This document shows positions 14,131-22,712 of a stretch of DNA of 64,000 nucleotides, piece by piece. Each line of letters starts with the position of its first letter. Within the stretch, counting starts at the first letter, position 1. The stretch comes from JAWVEV01 sp033856535 (GTDB lineage: Bacteria > Actinomycetota > Thermoleophilia > Miltoncostaeales > Miltoncostaeaceae), in assembly GCA_033856535.1 (NCBI GenBank), contig JAWVEV010000098.1:3528-67527 (forward strand), read 5' to 3'. The notes under the pieces were generated by a model. That model was given only the letters and a program-made list of their open reading frames with translations, was not told where the DNA came from and did not search any database. The position numbers and the translations under genes were made by a program.

Positions 14131-15609
14131 GTGAGCTCCGAACGCGCCGCGGGCGCCCCCTCCCTCCACAAGGGCGCCATCCTGGCGCTCGCCTGTCTCG
14201 GTCAGTTCATGGTGGTGCTCGACGTCGCCATCGTGAACGTGGCGCTGCCGGCGATGCAGCGCGACCTCGACTTCTCGGGCACCGGGCTGCAGTGGGTCGT
14301 CAACGCGTACACGCTCACCTTCGCCGGCTTCATGCTCCTCGGCGGGCGGGCGGCCGACCTCTACGGGCGCCGGCGCCTGCTGATCCTCGGGCTCGTCCTG
14401 TTCAGCGCCGCCAGCCTGGTCTGCGCCGTCGCGCAGGGGCCCGGGGAGGTGATCGCGGCGCGCGCGGTGCAGGGCCTGGGAGCCGCGGTCCTGTCCCCCG
14501 CCACGCTCACGATCGTCACGACGACGTTCACGGAATCCAAGGAACGCGCCCGCGCGCTCGGCCTGTGGAGCGCATCGCTGGCGGCGGGCGGCGCCACCGG
14601 CGGCCTGATCGGCGGCCTCCTCACCGACCTCCTGTCGTGGCGCTGGATCTTCCTGATCAACCTGCCCATCGGGGTCGGCGGGATCCTCGTCGCCCGCGTC
14701 TTCCTGCCCGAGAGCCGCCGGCCCGAGGCGGCGCGCAGCCTGGACGTCGCCGGCGCCCTGACGGTCACGGCCGGCCTCACCGCGCTGGTCTACGGCGTGG
14801 TGCGCAGCGAGGAGCACGGGTGGACCTCCGCGGGCACGCTGGCCTGCCTGGTCGGCGCCGCCGCGCTGATCGCTGCCTTCCTCGTCGTCGAGATGCGCGT
14901 CGCGACCGCGCCGCTCGTCCCGCTGGGGCGCCTGCGCTCGCGGGCGCTGGCCGGGGCCAACCTCACGATGTTCTGCGTCGGCGCCTCGATGTTCGCCATG
15001 TGGTACTTCGTGTCGCTGTACCTACAGGAGGTGCTCGGGCACAGCCCACTGCGCGCCGGCGTGGAGTTCCTGCCCGCGGCGATCGCCGTGATCGTCGGGG
15101 CCCAGGTCAGCGGCCGGCTGCTCTCGCGGCTCGGCCCGCGCCCGCTCATGGCCGGGGCCACGCTGCTCTGCGCCGGCGGGCTCCTGTGGATGTCGGGGAT
15201 CTCGGCCTCGGGCGACTACGCCTCGGAGATCGCCGGCCCCCTCACGCTGGTCGCGCTCGGCCTCGGCCTGAGCTTCCCGCCCGGCACCTACGCGGCCACC
15301 GCCGACATGCCGCCGCGCGACGCCGGCCTGGCGTCGGGGCTCGTCAACGCCACTCGCCAGATCGGGGGCGCCGTGGGCCTGGCGGCCCTCGCGACGATCG
15401 CGGTGGACCACGCCCGGGCGGTCGTCGGACCGGGCGCCCCCTCCCCGGCGGAACTCGCCGACGCCGCGACCCAGGGCTACTCGCGCGCCTTCCTGGTCGC
15501 GGCGTTCATCGCGCTGGCGGCGTCGCTGGCCTCGCTGGTGGTGCCGTCGACCCGCCCACGCGCCAGCGGCGCGGCCGCCGGCGCCGGCGAGGGCGAACGT
15601 CTGGGTTAG
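14131..15609 (+). CDS. MFS multidrug exporter, DHA2 (EmrB/QacA) family
   Basis: 492 residues with about 14 membrane segments. Motif A appears as GGRAADLYGRRRLL after TM2, motif C-like AARAVQGLGAAVLSPATLTIV in TM4-5, and the N-terminal LDVAIVNVALPAMQRDL is characteristic of DHA2 exporters. It would use proton motive force to expel drugs or metabolites. The start is GTG 14131 with little Shine-Dalgarno, but TATCGT sits 7 nt upstream, so the mRNA may be leaderless. It converges on the next gene with a 4-nt TTAG overlap. Confidence 0.92.
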   Translation: MSSERAAGAPSLHKGAILALACLGQFMVVLDVAIVNVALPAMQRDLDFSGTGLQWVVNAYTLTFAGFMLLGGRAADLYGRRRLLILGLVLFSAASLVCAVAQGPGEVIAARAVQGLGAAVLSPATLTIVTTTFTESKERARALGLWSASLAAGGATGGLIGGLLTDLLSWRWIFLINLPIGVGGILVARVFLPESRRPEAARSLDVAGALTVTAGLTALVYGVVRSEEHGWTSAGTLACLVGAAALIAAFLVVEMRVATAPLVPLGRLRSRALAGANLTMFCVGASMFAMWYFVSLYLQEVLGHSPLRAGVEFLPAAIAVIVGAQVSGRLLSRLGPRPLMAGATLLCAGGLLWMSGISASGDYASEIAGPLTLVALGLGLSFPPGTYAATADMPPRDAGLASGLVNATRQIGGAVGLAALATIAVDHARAVVGPGAPSPAELADAATQGYSRAFLVAAFIALAASLASLVVPSTRPRASGAAAGAGEGERLG

Positions 15610-16679
15610 CCCTCCCGGCGGAAGCCCGTCGGCGCCGGCATCGGGTCCAGCGGGCTGGCCGGCAGGGCGCCTTCGGGGTCGTCCCAGTGATACACGCTCG
15701 GCGCCACGTCGTTCGGCGCGTCCGGGTGGAACATCGCGGCGAGCAGCTCCACCTGCCCGCGTCCCACGCCCAGCTCGCCCATGCCGCCGCCGTACATCGG
15801 GCGGCCCTCCCGGGCACAGCGGGCGTAGACCCCGAAGAGCCGCTCCAGGGTGCCGATCCGCGACGGCTTCACGTTGACCACGCGGGCGGCGAGCGGCGTC
15901 GCGCCGATGCTCTCCGCCCCGTGGATCGGCGCATCGTATGACACGCGGTCGAGGTGGCCGGCCAGCCGCTCGGCAATCCCCGGCAGGTCGTGCGGGTCCT
16001 CGAGGTAGGCGTCGGGGAACCGAGCGAGGATCCGGTCGTACAGCGCGGCGAGCACCGCCGGGTCCTCGACCTCCACGCCGTACTGGCCCTTGAAGTCGAT
16101 GGTGTCGACCGCGCCGGTCGCGGCGACCTCGTCGACGAGGTCCGGCGACCAGGTCGCCTCGGCGTCGAGCTTGAAGCGCACGCTGGGGGCGCGGGCCAGG
16201 CGCCGGCGCACCGGCTCGATCGAGGGCTCCTTCCCGAGCCCCAGCGAGTTGACGAAGCGCAGCGGGCGCGGCTCCAGCCCCAGCACCTCGTGCAGCGGGC
16301 GGCCGGCCTGACGCAGCGCGAGGTCGAGCGCCGCCGACTCGAAGGCCCAGTTGCGGTACTTCAGCGACCCGGCCCACTCCGGCGGCGTCGTCCACAACTC
16401 CAACGTCGCGAGGTGCTCGCAGAAGCCGGCCAGCGTCCACTCGCCCGCGAGCGGCAGCGCGGGCCGGGCCTCGTGGAGCGACGTGCCGTCCTCCTTGAAC
16501 ACCGAGACGTCCTCGCCGAGCCCCTCCGCCCCGGCGCCGGCGAGCCTTACGTGCGTCGTGGTGCGCTCGGACTCGGGGGCGAGGACGGCGTGCAGGCGCT
16601 CGAACTCACAGGTCTCGACGACCAGTGGGAGGCCGGCGATCCGGGGCCACAGCGACTCGCCTGAAATCGCGCCGCTCAT
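15606..16679 (-). CDS. Enolase-superfamily (muconate-lactonizing/OSBS-like) enzyme
   Basis: 357 residues. A capping N-terminal domain precedes a TIM barrel with the superfamily residues: Lys in VRFKLDAEAT, acidic residues in VDTIDFKG and YLEDPHDLP, and the barrel Lys in VNVKPSRIGTL. GGGMGELGVGRGQVEL follows near the C-terminus. Such enzymes abstract a proton alpha to a carboxylate. The substrate (muconate, o-succinylbenzoate, a dipeptide or another acid) cannot be called. ATG 16679 is preferred over 16688 because GAGG then sits 9 nt upstream. No pathway partner is adjacent. Confidence 0.82.
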   Translation of the reverse strand: MSGAISGESLWPRIAGLPLVVETCEFERLHAVLAPESERTTTHVRLAGAGAEGLGEDVSVFKEDGTSLHEARPALPLAGEWTLAGFCEHLATLELWTTPPEWAGSLKYRNWAFESAALDLALRQAGRPLHEVLGLEPRPLRFVNSLGLGKEPSIEPVRRRLARAPSVRFKLDAEATWSPDLVDEVAATGAVDTIDFKGQYGVEVEDPAVLAALYDRILARFPDAYLEDPHDLPGIAERLAGHLDRVSYDAPIHGAESIGATPLAARVVNVKPSRIGTLERLFGVYARCAREGRPMYGGGMGELGVGRGQVELLAAMFHPDAPNDVAPSVYHWDDPEGALPASPLDPMPAPTGFRREG

Positions 16680-16728
16680 GAGCGCCATCCTCGCATCCCG
16701 GCGGCCGGAACGCCGCTCCGACCGACGG

Positions 16729-17085
16729 TCAGCCGTTCAGGTCGTGCGCCACCGGATGCCGCGGCTCGTAGAGCGGAAGGTCCGAGCCGCCGGGCAGCCG
16801 GATCGATGCGAGCAAGCCCCAGCCCTCGTCGCTCACCGGACGCGAGATCTCGACGCCCTTGCCGGCGAGCCGCGCGAGCACGCGCTCGATGTCGTCGCAC
16901 ATGAGGTAGAGCTCGTGCCTCGCCTCGCCCTCGGTGGGATGCACCGCGATCTCGGCCGGGGGCAGCCTCAGGATCAGCCAGCCGCCGCCGGCGTCGACGC
17001 CCGAGAACCCCAGCACGTCGCGGATGAAGGCGCGGTCGGCCTCGGCGTCCCGGCTGTACACGATCACGTGCGCGCCGTTGATCAT
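16729..17085 (-). CDS. VOC (glyoxalase/bleomycin resistance) family protein
   Basis: 118 residues, a single VOC unit pair: INGAHVIVYSRDAEADRAFIRDVLGF, WLILRLPPAEIAVHP, ELYLMCDDIERVLARLAGKGVEI and SIRLPGGSDLPLYEPRHP. Possible metal ligands include His and Glu on the beta strands. Function is unassigned. It is divergent from dnaE2 with only 66 bp between the start codons, so LexA at 17139-17152 might also affect it. The open frame continues upstream antisense to dnaE2, but the family start is ATG 17085. Confidence 0.82.
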   Translation of the reverse strand: MINGAHVIVYSRDAEADRAFIRDVLGFSGVDAGGGWLILRLPPAEIAVHPTEGEARHELYLMCDDIERVLARLAGKGVEISRPVSDEGWGLLASIRLPGGSDLPLYEPRHPVAHDLNG

Positions 17086-17138
17086 GGGTCCGACTGTAGT
17101 GCGCCGCGGCCAGCCCTTGTGCCGGTGCTCGGCAGGTA

Positions 17139-17152
17139 CGAACATGTGTTCG
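17139..17152 (+). promoter_or_regulatory. LexA (SOS) box overlapping the dnaE2 start codon
   Basis: CGAACATGTGTTCG, identical to the box before imuB. Its last G is the first base of the GTG start of dnaE2. The shared exact 14-mer at two functionally linked genes 7.7 kb apart is strong evidence of LexA co-regulation. Confidence 0.9.
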
Positions 17153-20100
17153 TGGCACCGCCCTACGTCGAGCTCCACGCGCACTCGGCCTTCAGCTTCC
17201 TCGACGGGGCCTCGGCGCCCGAGGAGATGGCCGCCCGGGCGGCCGAGCTCGGTCACGAGGCGCTCGCGCTCCCCGACCACGACGGGCTCTGCGGCTCCCT
17301 GGCCTTCGCCCACGCGGCGCGCGACGCCGGCGTCCGACCGATCACCGGGGCCGAGGTGACCCTGGCCGGCGGCGCCCACCTGACCCTGCTGGTCGAGACC
17401 AGCGCCGGCTACGCCAACCTCTGCCGGCTTCTCACGTTGGCCCACGCCGAGACTCGCTCCGGCCGCGACCGGCGAGCGCTGCCGCCGGCGCTCGATCCCG
17501 CCGCGCTGGCCCTCCACGCCGAGGGCCTGGTCTGCCTGACCGGCTGCGCGCGGCGGGGCCTGGTCCCGAGCCTCGTCGTGGCCGACCGCGGTCGCGAGGC
17601 CCGTGAGGCGCTCGACGACCTGGTCCGGGCCTTCGGGCGCGAGAACGTCCGCGTCGAGCTCCAGCGCCCCCGCACCCGCGGCGACCGGTCGCTCGCGCGC
17701 GACCTGGCCCGCCTGGCCGAGGTCGCCGGCCTGCCGACCGTCGCCACCGGCGATCCGCACGCCCACGACGACCGGCGGGCCTACCTGCAGGACGCGTTCG
17801 TGGCGATCGCCGAGCGCTCCACCCTGGACGGCTCGGAGGCCGCCCGGCGCGGCAACCGCGACGCGGTGCTGCGCAGCCCCGAGGAGACCGCCCGCCGCTT
17901 CGCCGACCACCCCGAGGCGGTGGCCGAGACCGTCCGCCTGGCGGACCGCCTGCGCTTCGACCTCACCCGCGACCTGGGCTACCGCTTCCCCGACTTCGTC
18001 GCCGGCCACCCCGGCGAGACCGCCCGGGCGGCGCTGACCCGGGTCTGCGTCCACCAGCTCGGCGCGCGCTACCCGAACGCGGCGCGGCGGGTGGAGGCGC
18101 GCATGCGCCTGGACGAGGAGCTCGCGCTGATCGAGCACCACGGCCTGGCCGGCTTCTTCCTGCTGCACCGCGACCTGCTGGAGCTGGCGCGCGAGGTCGC
18201 CCTGCGCGTCCGGCCGGCCGGCTCGGCCCGGCGCGGGCTGCCGCCGGGGCGCGGGCGCGGCTCCTCGGTGGGCTCGATTGTCTGCTACCTGACCGGCCTC
18301 TCGCACATCGACCCGGTCGAGAACCGACTTTTCCTGGGCCGCTTCCTCAACCGCGACATGGCGTCGGTGCCGGACATCGACCTCGACTTCCCGCGCGACA
18401 TCCGCGAGGCGCTGATCGCGGAGGTGATCGCGCGCTACGGGACCGAGCACGCGGCGCTGGTGGCCGCCTTCCCCACCTTCCGCGCGCGCATGGCCATCCG
18501 GGAGCTGGGCGGCGCGCTGGCGCTGCCCGAGGCCGACCTGGAGCGCCTCGCGCGCATGGCCGACGGCTGGAGCAGCGCCGGCGAGCTCGCCGAGCAGCTG
18601 AAGTCCCTGCCCGGCGGCGAGGAGCGGCTGGCCTCCTCGCCGCGCTGGCGGGCGCTCGCCTTCCTGGCCCGCGAGGCCGCCGGCCTGCCGCGCCACCTCT
18701 CCCAGCACTCGGGCGGCATGGTGGTCAGCGCGCGCCCGCTGGTGGAGCTGGTGCCGGTGGTGCCGGCCGCCTTCCCCGGGCGCCAGCTCTGCCAGTGGGA
18801 CAAGGACTCCTGCGCCGACGCCGGCTTCGTGAAGATCGACGTGCTGGGCCTGGGGATGCTCTCGGCGGTCGAGGAGTGCATCGACCTGATCGCCCGCTCG
18901 CGCAACGAGCGGGTCGACCTGTCGCGGATCGGCTTCGACGACCCGGCGGTCTACGCCGAGATCCAGGACGCCGACACGGTGGGCGTCTTCCAGATCGAGA
19001 GCCGGGCCCAGATGCAGAGCCTGCTCCAGACCCGGCCCGAGAACCTGGAGGACCTGACCGTGCAGGTCGCCCTGATCCGGCCCGGGCCGGTCAGCGGCGG
19101 CGCGGTGCACCCCTACGTCAAGCACCGGCGCGCCAAGCGGCAGGACCCGGACTTCGAGCCGCCCTACGACCACCCCCTGCTGGCCGACGTCCTGCGCGAC
19201 ACGCTCGGCGTGGTGGTCTTCCAGGAGCAGGTGCTCGAGGTGGCGATGGCGCTCGCCGGCTTCACTCCCGGCCAGGCCGAGGCGCTGCGCCGGGCCATGA
19301 GCCGCAAGCGCAGCCGCGAGGCGATGATCGCCCTCTGGCGCGAGTTCCGCGACGGCGCCCGCGCCCGCGGGGTCGACGACGAGACCATCCGCACGGTCTT
19401 CACCAAGCTGATCGGCTTCTCGAACTTCGGCTTCCCCAAGGCCCACTCGGCGGCCTTCGCGGTGCTCGCCTACCAGAGCGCCTGGCTGCGCCGGCGCTAC
19501 CCGGCCGAGTTCCTCTGCGCGCTGCTGAACGCCCAGCCGATGGGCTTCTACCCGCCCGCCAGCCTGGTCCGGGACGCCCAGCGGCGCGGCGTGCGGGTGC
19601 TGCCGCCCTGCCTCGGCCGCTCGGAGGCCCTCTGCACCGTCGAATGGACCCCCGAGGGGCTCGCGGTACGAATTGGCCTGGGGTACGTCCGTGAGGTGCG
19701 CGACGAGGCCGCCGGCCGGCTGGTGGCCGAGCGCGAGGCGAACGGCCCCTTCCGCGACCTGGCCGACCTGGCCGCCCGCGCCGACCTGCGCCGCGAGCAG
19801 CTCGCCCAGCTGGTGCGCGCCGGCGCGGCGGACCTCTTCGACCGGCCGCGCCGGGCGATGCTCTGGGAGCTCGGCACGCTGGCCCGCCCCCGGATGGGCG
19901 CCGAGGGCCGCCAGCTCGCGCTGCCGCTGCCGGCCACCCCGGCCCCGCCGCTGCCCGAGCCCGGCCGGATGGAGCGGGCCCTGACCGACTACGAGACCAT
20001 GGGCCTGTCCGCCGGCTGGCACCTGATGGCGCTGATGCGCGGCGCCCTGCCGGCCGGCGCGCGCACCGCGCGCGACCTGCGCGAGACCCGCCACGGCACC

Positions 20101-20430
20101 AACGTGATCGTGGGCGGCATGGTGGTCGCGCGCCAGCGGCCGGCCACCGCCAACGGCATCGTCTTCCTGCTGCTCGAGGACGAGACCGGGATGGTCAACG
20201 TGATCGTGCGGCCCGAGGTCTACGAGCGCCACCGGGTGGCCGTCCGAGCCGACCCGCTGCTCCTGGCCTGGGGCCGGCTGGAGCGCCACGGGCGCAACCT
20301 GAACGTGCTGGCGACCCGCCTGGAGCGGATCGTCCCGCCGGCCGACGCGCCGCTGCCCGAGGAGGCGCCGATCGAGCGGGTGCGTGCCGCGGCGCCGTCG
20401 GGCCAGCATTTCGGGCGCGGACGGCGCTAG
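17152..20430 (+). CDS. dnaE2: Error-prone DNA polymerase DnaE2
   Basis: 1092 residues, the DnaE2/ImuC length. Domains in order: PHP domain (YVELHAHSAFSFLDGAS at the N-terminus, FPTVATGDPHAHDD-like segment near 200), polymerase palm with PGRGRGSSVGSIVCYLTGL and the catalytic PDIDLDFPRDIREAL near 410, fingers (FPKAHSAAFAVLAYQSAWLRRRYP near 765) and a C-terminal OB-like region (GTNVIVGGMVVARQRPATANGIVFLLLEDETG). It carries out translesion and mutagenic synthesis in the SOS response with ImuB. GTG 17152 is the first family-consistent start and overlaps the LexA box. Confidence 0.95.
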   Translation: MAPPYVELHAHSAFSFLDGASAPEEMAARAAELGHEALALPDHDGLCGSLAFAHAARDAGVRPITGAEVTLAGGAHLTLLVETSAGYANLCRLLTLAHAETRSGRDRRALPPALDPAALALHAEGLVCLTGCARRGLVPSLVVADRGREAREALDDLVRAFGRENVRVELQRPRTRGDRSLARDLARLAEVAGLPTVATGDPHAHDDRRAYLQDAFVAIAERSTLDGSEAARRGNRDAVLRSPEETARRFADHPEAVAETVRLADRLRFDLTRDLGYRFPDFVAGHPGETARAALTRVCVHQLGARYPNAARRVEARMRLDEELALIEHHGLAGFFLLHRDLLELAREVALRVRPAGSARRGLPPGRGRGSSVGSIVCYLTGLSHIDPVENRLFLGRFLNRDMASVPDIDLDFPRDIREALIAEVIARYGTEHAALVAAFPTFRARMAIRELGGALALPEADLERLARMADGWSSAGELAEQLKSLPGGEERLASSPRWRALAFLAREAAGLPRHLSQHSGGMVVSARPLVELVPVVPAAFPGRQLCQWDKDSCADAGFVKIDVLGLGMLSAVEECIDLIARSRNERVDLSRIGFDDPAVYAEIQDADTVGVFQIESRAQMQSLLQTRPENLEDLTVQVALIRPGPVSGGAVHPYVKHRRAKRQDPDFEPPYDHPLLADVLRDTLGVVVFQEQVLEVAMALAGFTPGQAEALRRAMSRKRSREAMIALWREFRDGARARGVDDETIRTVFTKLIGFSNFGFPKAHSAAFAVLAYQSAWLRRRYPAEFLCALLNAQPMGFYPPASLVRDAQRRGVRVLPPCLGRSEALCTVEWTPEGLAVRIGLGYVREVRDEAAGRLVAEREANGPFRDLADLAARADLRREQLAQLVRAGAADLFDRPRRAMLWELGTLARPRMGAEGRQLALPLPATPAPPLPEPGRMERALTDYETMGLSAGWHLMALMRGALPAGARTARDLRETRHGTNVIVGGMVVARQRPATANGIVFLLLEDETGMVNVIVRPEVYERHRVAVRADPLLLAWGRLERHGRNLNVLATRLERIVPPADAPLPEEAPIERVRAAAPSGQHFGRGRR

Positions 20431-20440
20431 CATCGCCCGG

Positions 20441-21109
20441 ATGCGCCGACTCGCCGCCCTTCTCCTGCTCGTGCTCGCCGGCCTGCTCCTGGTCGCCGGC
20501 TGCGGATCCGACGATCCCGAGGCCGACGCCGGCACCGCCTCGCAGTCCACCGCGCCGTTCCCCTATCAGGGCTTTCCGATCGACCCGCGCCAGCCGGCGC
20601 CGCCCCTTCGCCTGCAGGACGTCGACGGCGGGACGGTCGACCTGAAGGACATGGTGGGCAAGCCGACGCTCGTGAGCTTCGTCTACTCCCAGTGCCCCGA
20701 CACCTGCCCGCTGACCCTGGCGGCGCTGAACACGGTACGGCGGAACCTCGGCCCCAAGGCCGACGACTTCTCGATCGTGCTGGTCTCGACCGACCCCACG
20801 GGCGACACGCCGAAGAACGTGCGCGACTTCCTCGAGAAGTTCCACCTCCGCGGGCACGCCAAGTACCTGGTGGGCACCGAGGCCCAGCTGCGCCCGGTCT
20901 GGCGGGCCTGGCAGATCGAGCGCGAGGTCGACGAGCACGTGCACGCGGAGGACATGGCGGGCCACCACGACGGGCACGCCGGCCTGATCGGCCACGACTC
21001 CTTCACCTTCGGCATCGACGCCTCCGGGCGCCTCACCACGGCGTACCCGGTCGACGGCCAGGTCGACCTGCTCCTGCACGACCTGCCGCTGCTCGAGACC
21101 TCCGTCTGA
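20441..21109 (+). CDS. SCO1/SenC family copper-binding lipoprotein
   Basis: 222 residues. A lipobox (LLLVAGC) ends the signal sequence, so the protein is anchored outside the membrane. The thioredoxin-like domain has the Sco copper motif CPDTC and a later conserved His (HDSFTFGID). Sco proteins insert copper into the CuA site of cytochrome c oxidase or act as redox switches. An extra His-rich loop (HVHAEDMAGHHDGHAG) could bind additional metal. TAGCAT, overlapping the dnaE2 stop, lies 7 nt before the ATG, suggesting a separate leaderless promoter. The stop overlaps the next start. Confidence 0.9.
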   Translation: MRRLAALLLLVLAGLLLVAGCGSDDPEADAGTASQSTAPFPYQGFPIDPRQPAPPLRLQDVDGGTVDLKDMVGKPTLVSFVYSQCPDTCPLTLAALNTVRRNLGPKADDFSIVLVSTDPTGDTPKNVRDFLEKFHLRGHAKYLVGTEAQLRPVWRAWQIEREVDEHVHAEDMAGHHDGHAGLIGHDSFTFGIDASGRLTTAYPVDGQVDLLLHDLPLLETSV

Positions 21110-21903
21110 TGGAGCTCCGCGCCGCGCACGTGCTGGTCACGGGCGCGTCGCGCGGCATCGGCATGGCGATGGCCGAGCGGTTCGCGGACGCCGGCGCGAA
21201 CGTGAGCGTCGCGGCGCGCGGCGCGGAGCCGCTGCGCGAGCTGGCCGAGCGGATCGGCGGCCAGGCCCACGTCGCCGACCTCACCGACGCCGAGGTCCGC
21301 CGCGGCCTGATCGCCCGGGTCGAGGAGGCCGGCGGGCCCCTCGACGTGCTGGTGAACAACGCCGGCGTCGACCTCACCGGCGCCTTCGACGCCATGTCGG
21401 CCGACGAGCTCGAGCGGGTCTTCACACTGAACGCACTGGCGCCGGCGGAGCTGACCCGCCAGGCGCTCCCCGGCATGATCGCCCGCGGGCGCGGCCACAT
21501 CGTGAACATCTCCTCGCTGGCCGGCGTGGCGGTGCTGCCGGGCATGGCGGCCTACAGCGCGACCAAGGCCGCCCTCACCCACCTCACCGCCGGCCTACGG
21601 GCCGACCTGCGCGGCCTGCCCATCGGCACCACCGTGGTCGAGACCGGGCTGATCAAGCCGACCGAGCTGGCCGAGTCGGTCCTCGCCTACGGGCCGACCC
21701 GCGCCGCCTTCGCGCGCCTCTACCGCATCGGGATGCTGGCCGACTCGCACGTCGACGACGTCGCCGACGCGGTGGTCGCCGCGGTCGCGTCGGGCAGGCG
21801 CCACGTGCGCCTGCCCAAGCGCGCCCGGCTCACCCCGGTCCTCGTCGAGAGCGCCCGGCGCACGGTCGAGCTGCTCCTGACCGGGGTCAAGCCCCGCCCC
21901 TAG
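21109..21903 (+). CDS. Short-chain dehydrogenase/reductase
   Basis: 264 residues of classical SDR fold: cofactor motif TGASRGIG near residue 11, NNAG near 81, catalytic Ser in NISSLAG and YSATK near 145. The absence of a basic residue pattern after the second beta strand leaves NAD versus NADP open. The start shares one base with the sco1 stop (TGATG), so the two form an operon, though no functional link is evident. The C-terminal tail (RLTPVLVESARRTVELLL) resembles SDRs acting on lipids or fatty acids. Confidence 0.88.
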   Translation: MELRAAHVLVTGASRGIGMAMAERFADAGANVSVAARGAEPLRELAERIGGQAHVADLTDAEVRRGLIARVEEAGGPLDVLVNNAGVDLTGAFDAMSADELERVFTLNALAPAELTRQALPGMIARGRGHIVNISSLAGVAVLPGMAAYSATKAALTHLTAGLRADLRGLPIGTTVVETGLIKPTELAESVLAYGPTRAAFARLYRIGMLADSHVDDVADAVVAAVASGRRHVRLPKRARLTPVLVESARRTVELLLTGVKPRP

Positions 21904-21911
21904 GCAGGGGC

Positions 21912-22202
21912 ATGGCGTCCCCGGCCTTCGCGCTGTGGCTGATCGGCGCCGTCGTCGGAGTGCTGCGCGCGGGGCAGCGCACACCGCCGGCGCCGCCCGT
22001 CTCGCCGCGGGGCGCACCGGCTCCGGAGGCGGCCGCACGCCGCCGACCGCCACCAGCGGCTGAGCCCCAGCCGTCGGTCGTCGCCCGCCCGGCCGCGCAC
22101 CGACCCGATCTCGCCACGCCCCGCGGAACGGTCCCGCGCGGCAGCGTCTCCCGACGGCCGGGGAGGCCGGGCCGCGAGCGGAGCGTCGCGCGGGCCCGCT
22201 AG
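21912..22202 (+). CDS. Short Pro/Arg-rich protein with one membrane segment
   Basis: 96 residues. FALWLIGAVVGVL forms one N-terminal hydrophobic segment; the rest is a Pro/Ala/Arg-rich, probably disordered tail. No family is recognised, and composition alone would make it doubtful. Two points support it: it follows the SDR by 8 nt, and its TAG stop forms a CTAG 4-nt overlap with the convergent gene, the same geometry as six other pairs in the window. Confidence 0.45.
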   Translation: MASPAFALWLIGAVVGVLRAGQRTPPAPPVSPRGAPAPEAAARRRPPPAAEPQPSVVARPAAHRPDLATPRGTVPRGSVSRRPGRPGRERSVARAR

Positions 22203-22480
22203 ACCCTCAGCTCTGCCTTGATCTCGCACCGGTCGACCGAGACGCGCGTCCCCGGAGTGTCCCCCGAATCCATCGCGTCGAGCGGGCCCTCGGCCGCCGC
22301 CATGTCCTCGGCGGTCTCGAAGAGCTGGATCACGACCGCGGTGCGCTGGTCCGGGTCATGGAGGATCTGGACCCCCTTGGCGGGGATGTCCACGGGCGGT
22401 GGGCCGGCCTCGACCTTCGCAAGGTTCCCGGCCAGGTGATCGGGATCGACGTCCGTGAACCTGACGACGCGCGCGTACAT
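22199..22480 (-). CDS. Small ABM/Dabb-like ferredoxin-fold protein
   Basis: 93 residues. MYARVVRFTDVDPDHLAGNLAKVEAG, GVQILHDPDQRTAVVIQLFETAEDMAAAE and a final VSVDRCEIKAEL strand follow the alpha/beta pattern of antibiotic-biosynthesis-monooxygenase or stress-responsive barrel domains. These act as small oxygenases or binding proteins. GAGGAGAG lies upstream of the ATG at 22480. The specific activity is unknown. Confidence 0.75.
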   Translation of the reverse strand: MYARVVRFTDVDPDHLAGNLAKVEAGPPPVDIPAKGVQILHDPDQRTAVVIQLFETAEDMAAAEGPLDAMDSGDTPGTRVSVDRCEIKAELRV

Positions 22481-22712
22481 GACTCTCCTCTCGCTCGCCG
22501 GCGAGGCGAACCCCCACCGCTCACCAGCTTGAGTGACGGAATTCGCGCCGGCGTTACAGACGCCGGCGCCGCCATCCGGACCACGTCGCCGCAACGCGAG
22601 CTCGAGGCGCCTCCGGCTCGTCCTTCCGCATGGTGTCCCGCGCGAGGTCGGCGTCGGGCTCCCCCGCCGCCGCGACCGACGGCCTGGCGCGCGGCGGTCC
22701 AATGGAGCACGG

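Noticed and set aside
16729..20550. A 1273-codon open frame antisense to dnaE2
   Set aside because: Only its last 118 codons (from ATG 17085) encode a recognisable VOC protein. The rest mirrors the GC-rich third-codon pattern of dnaE2 and is His/Gly/Arg/Gln-rich.
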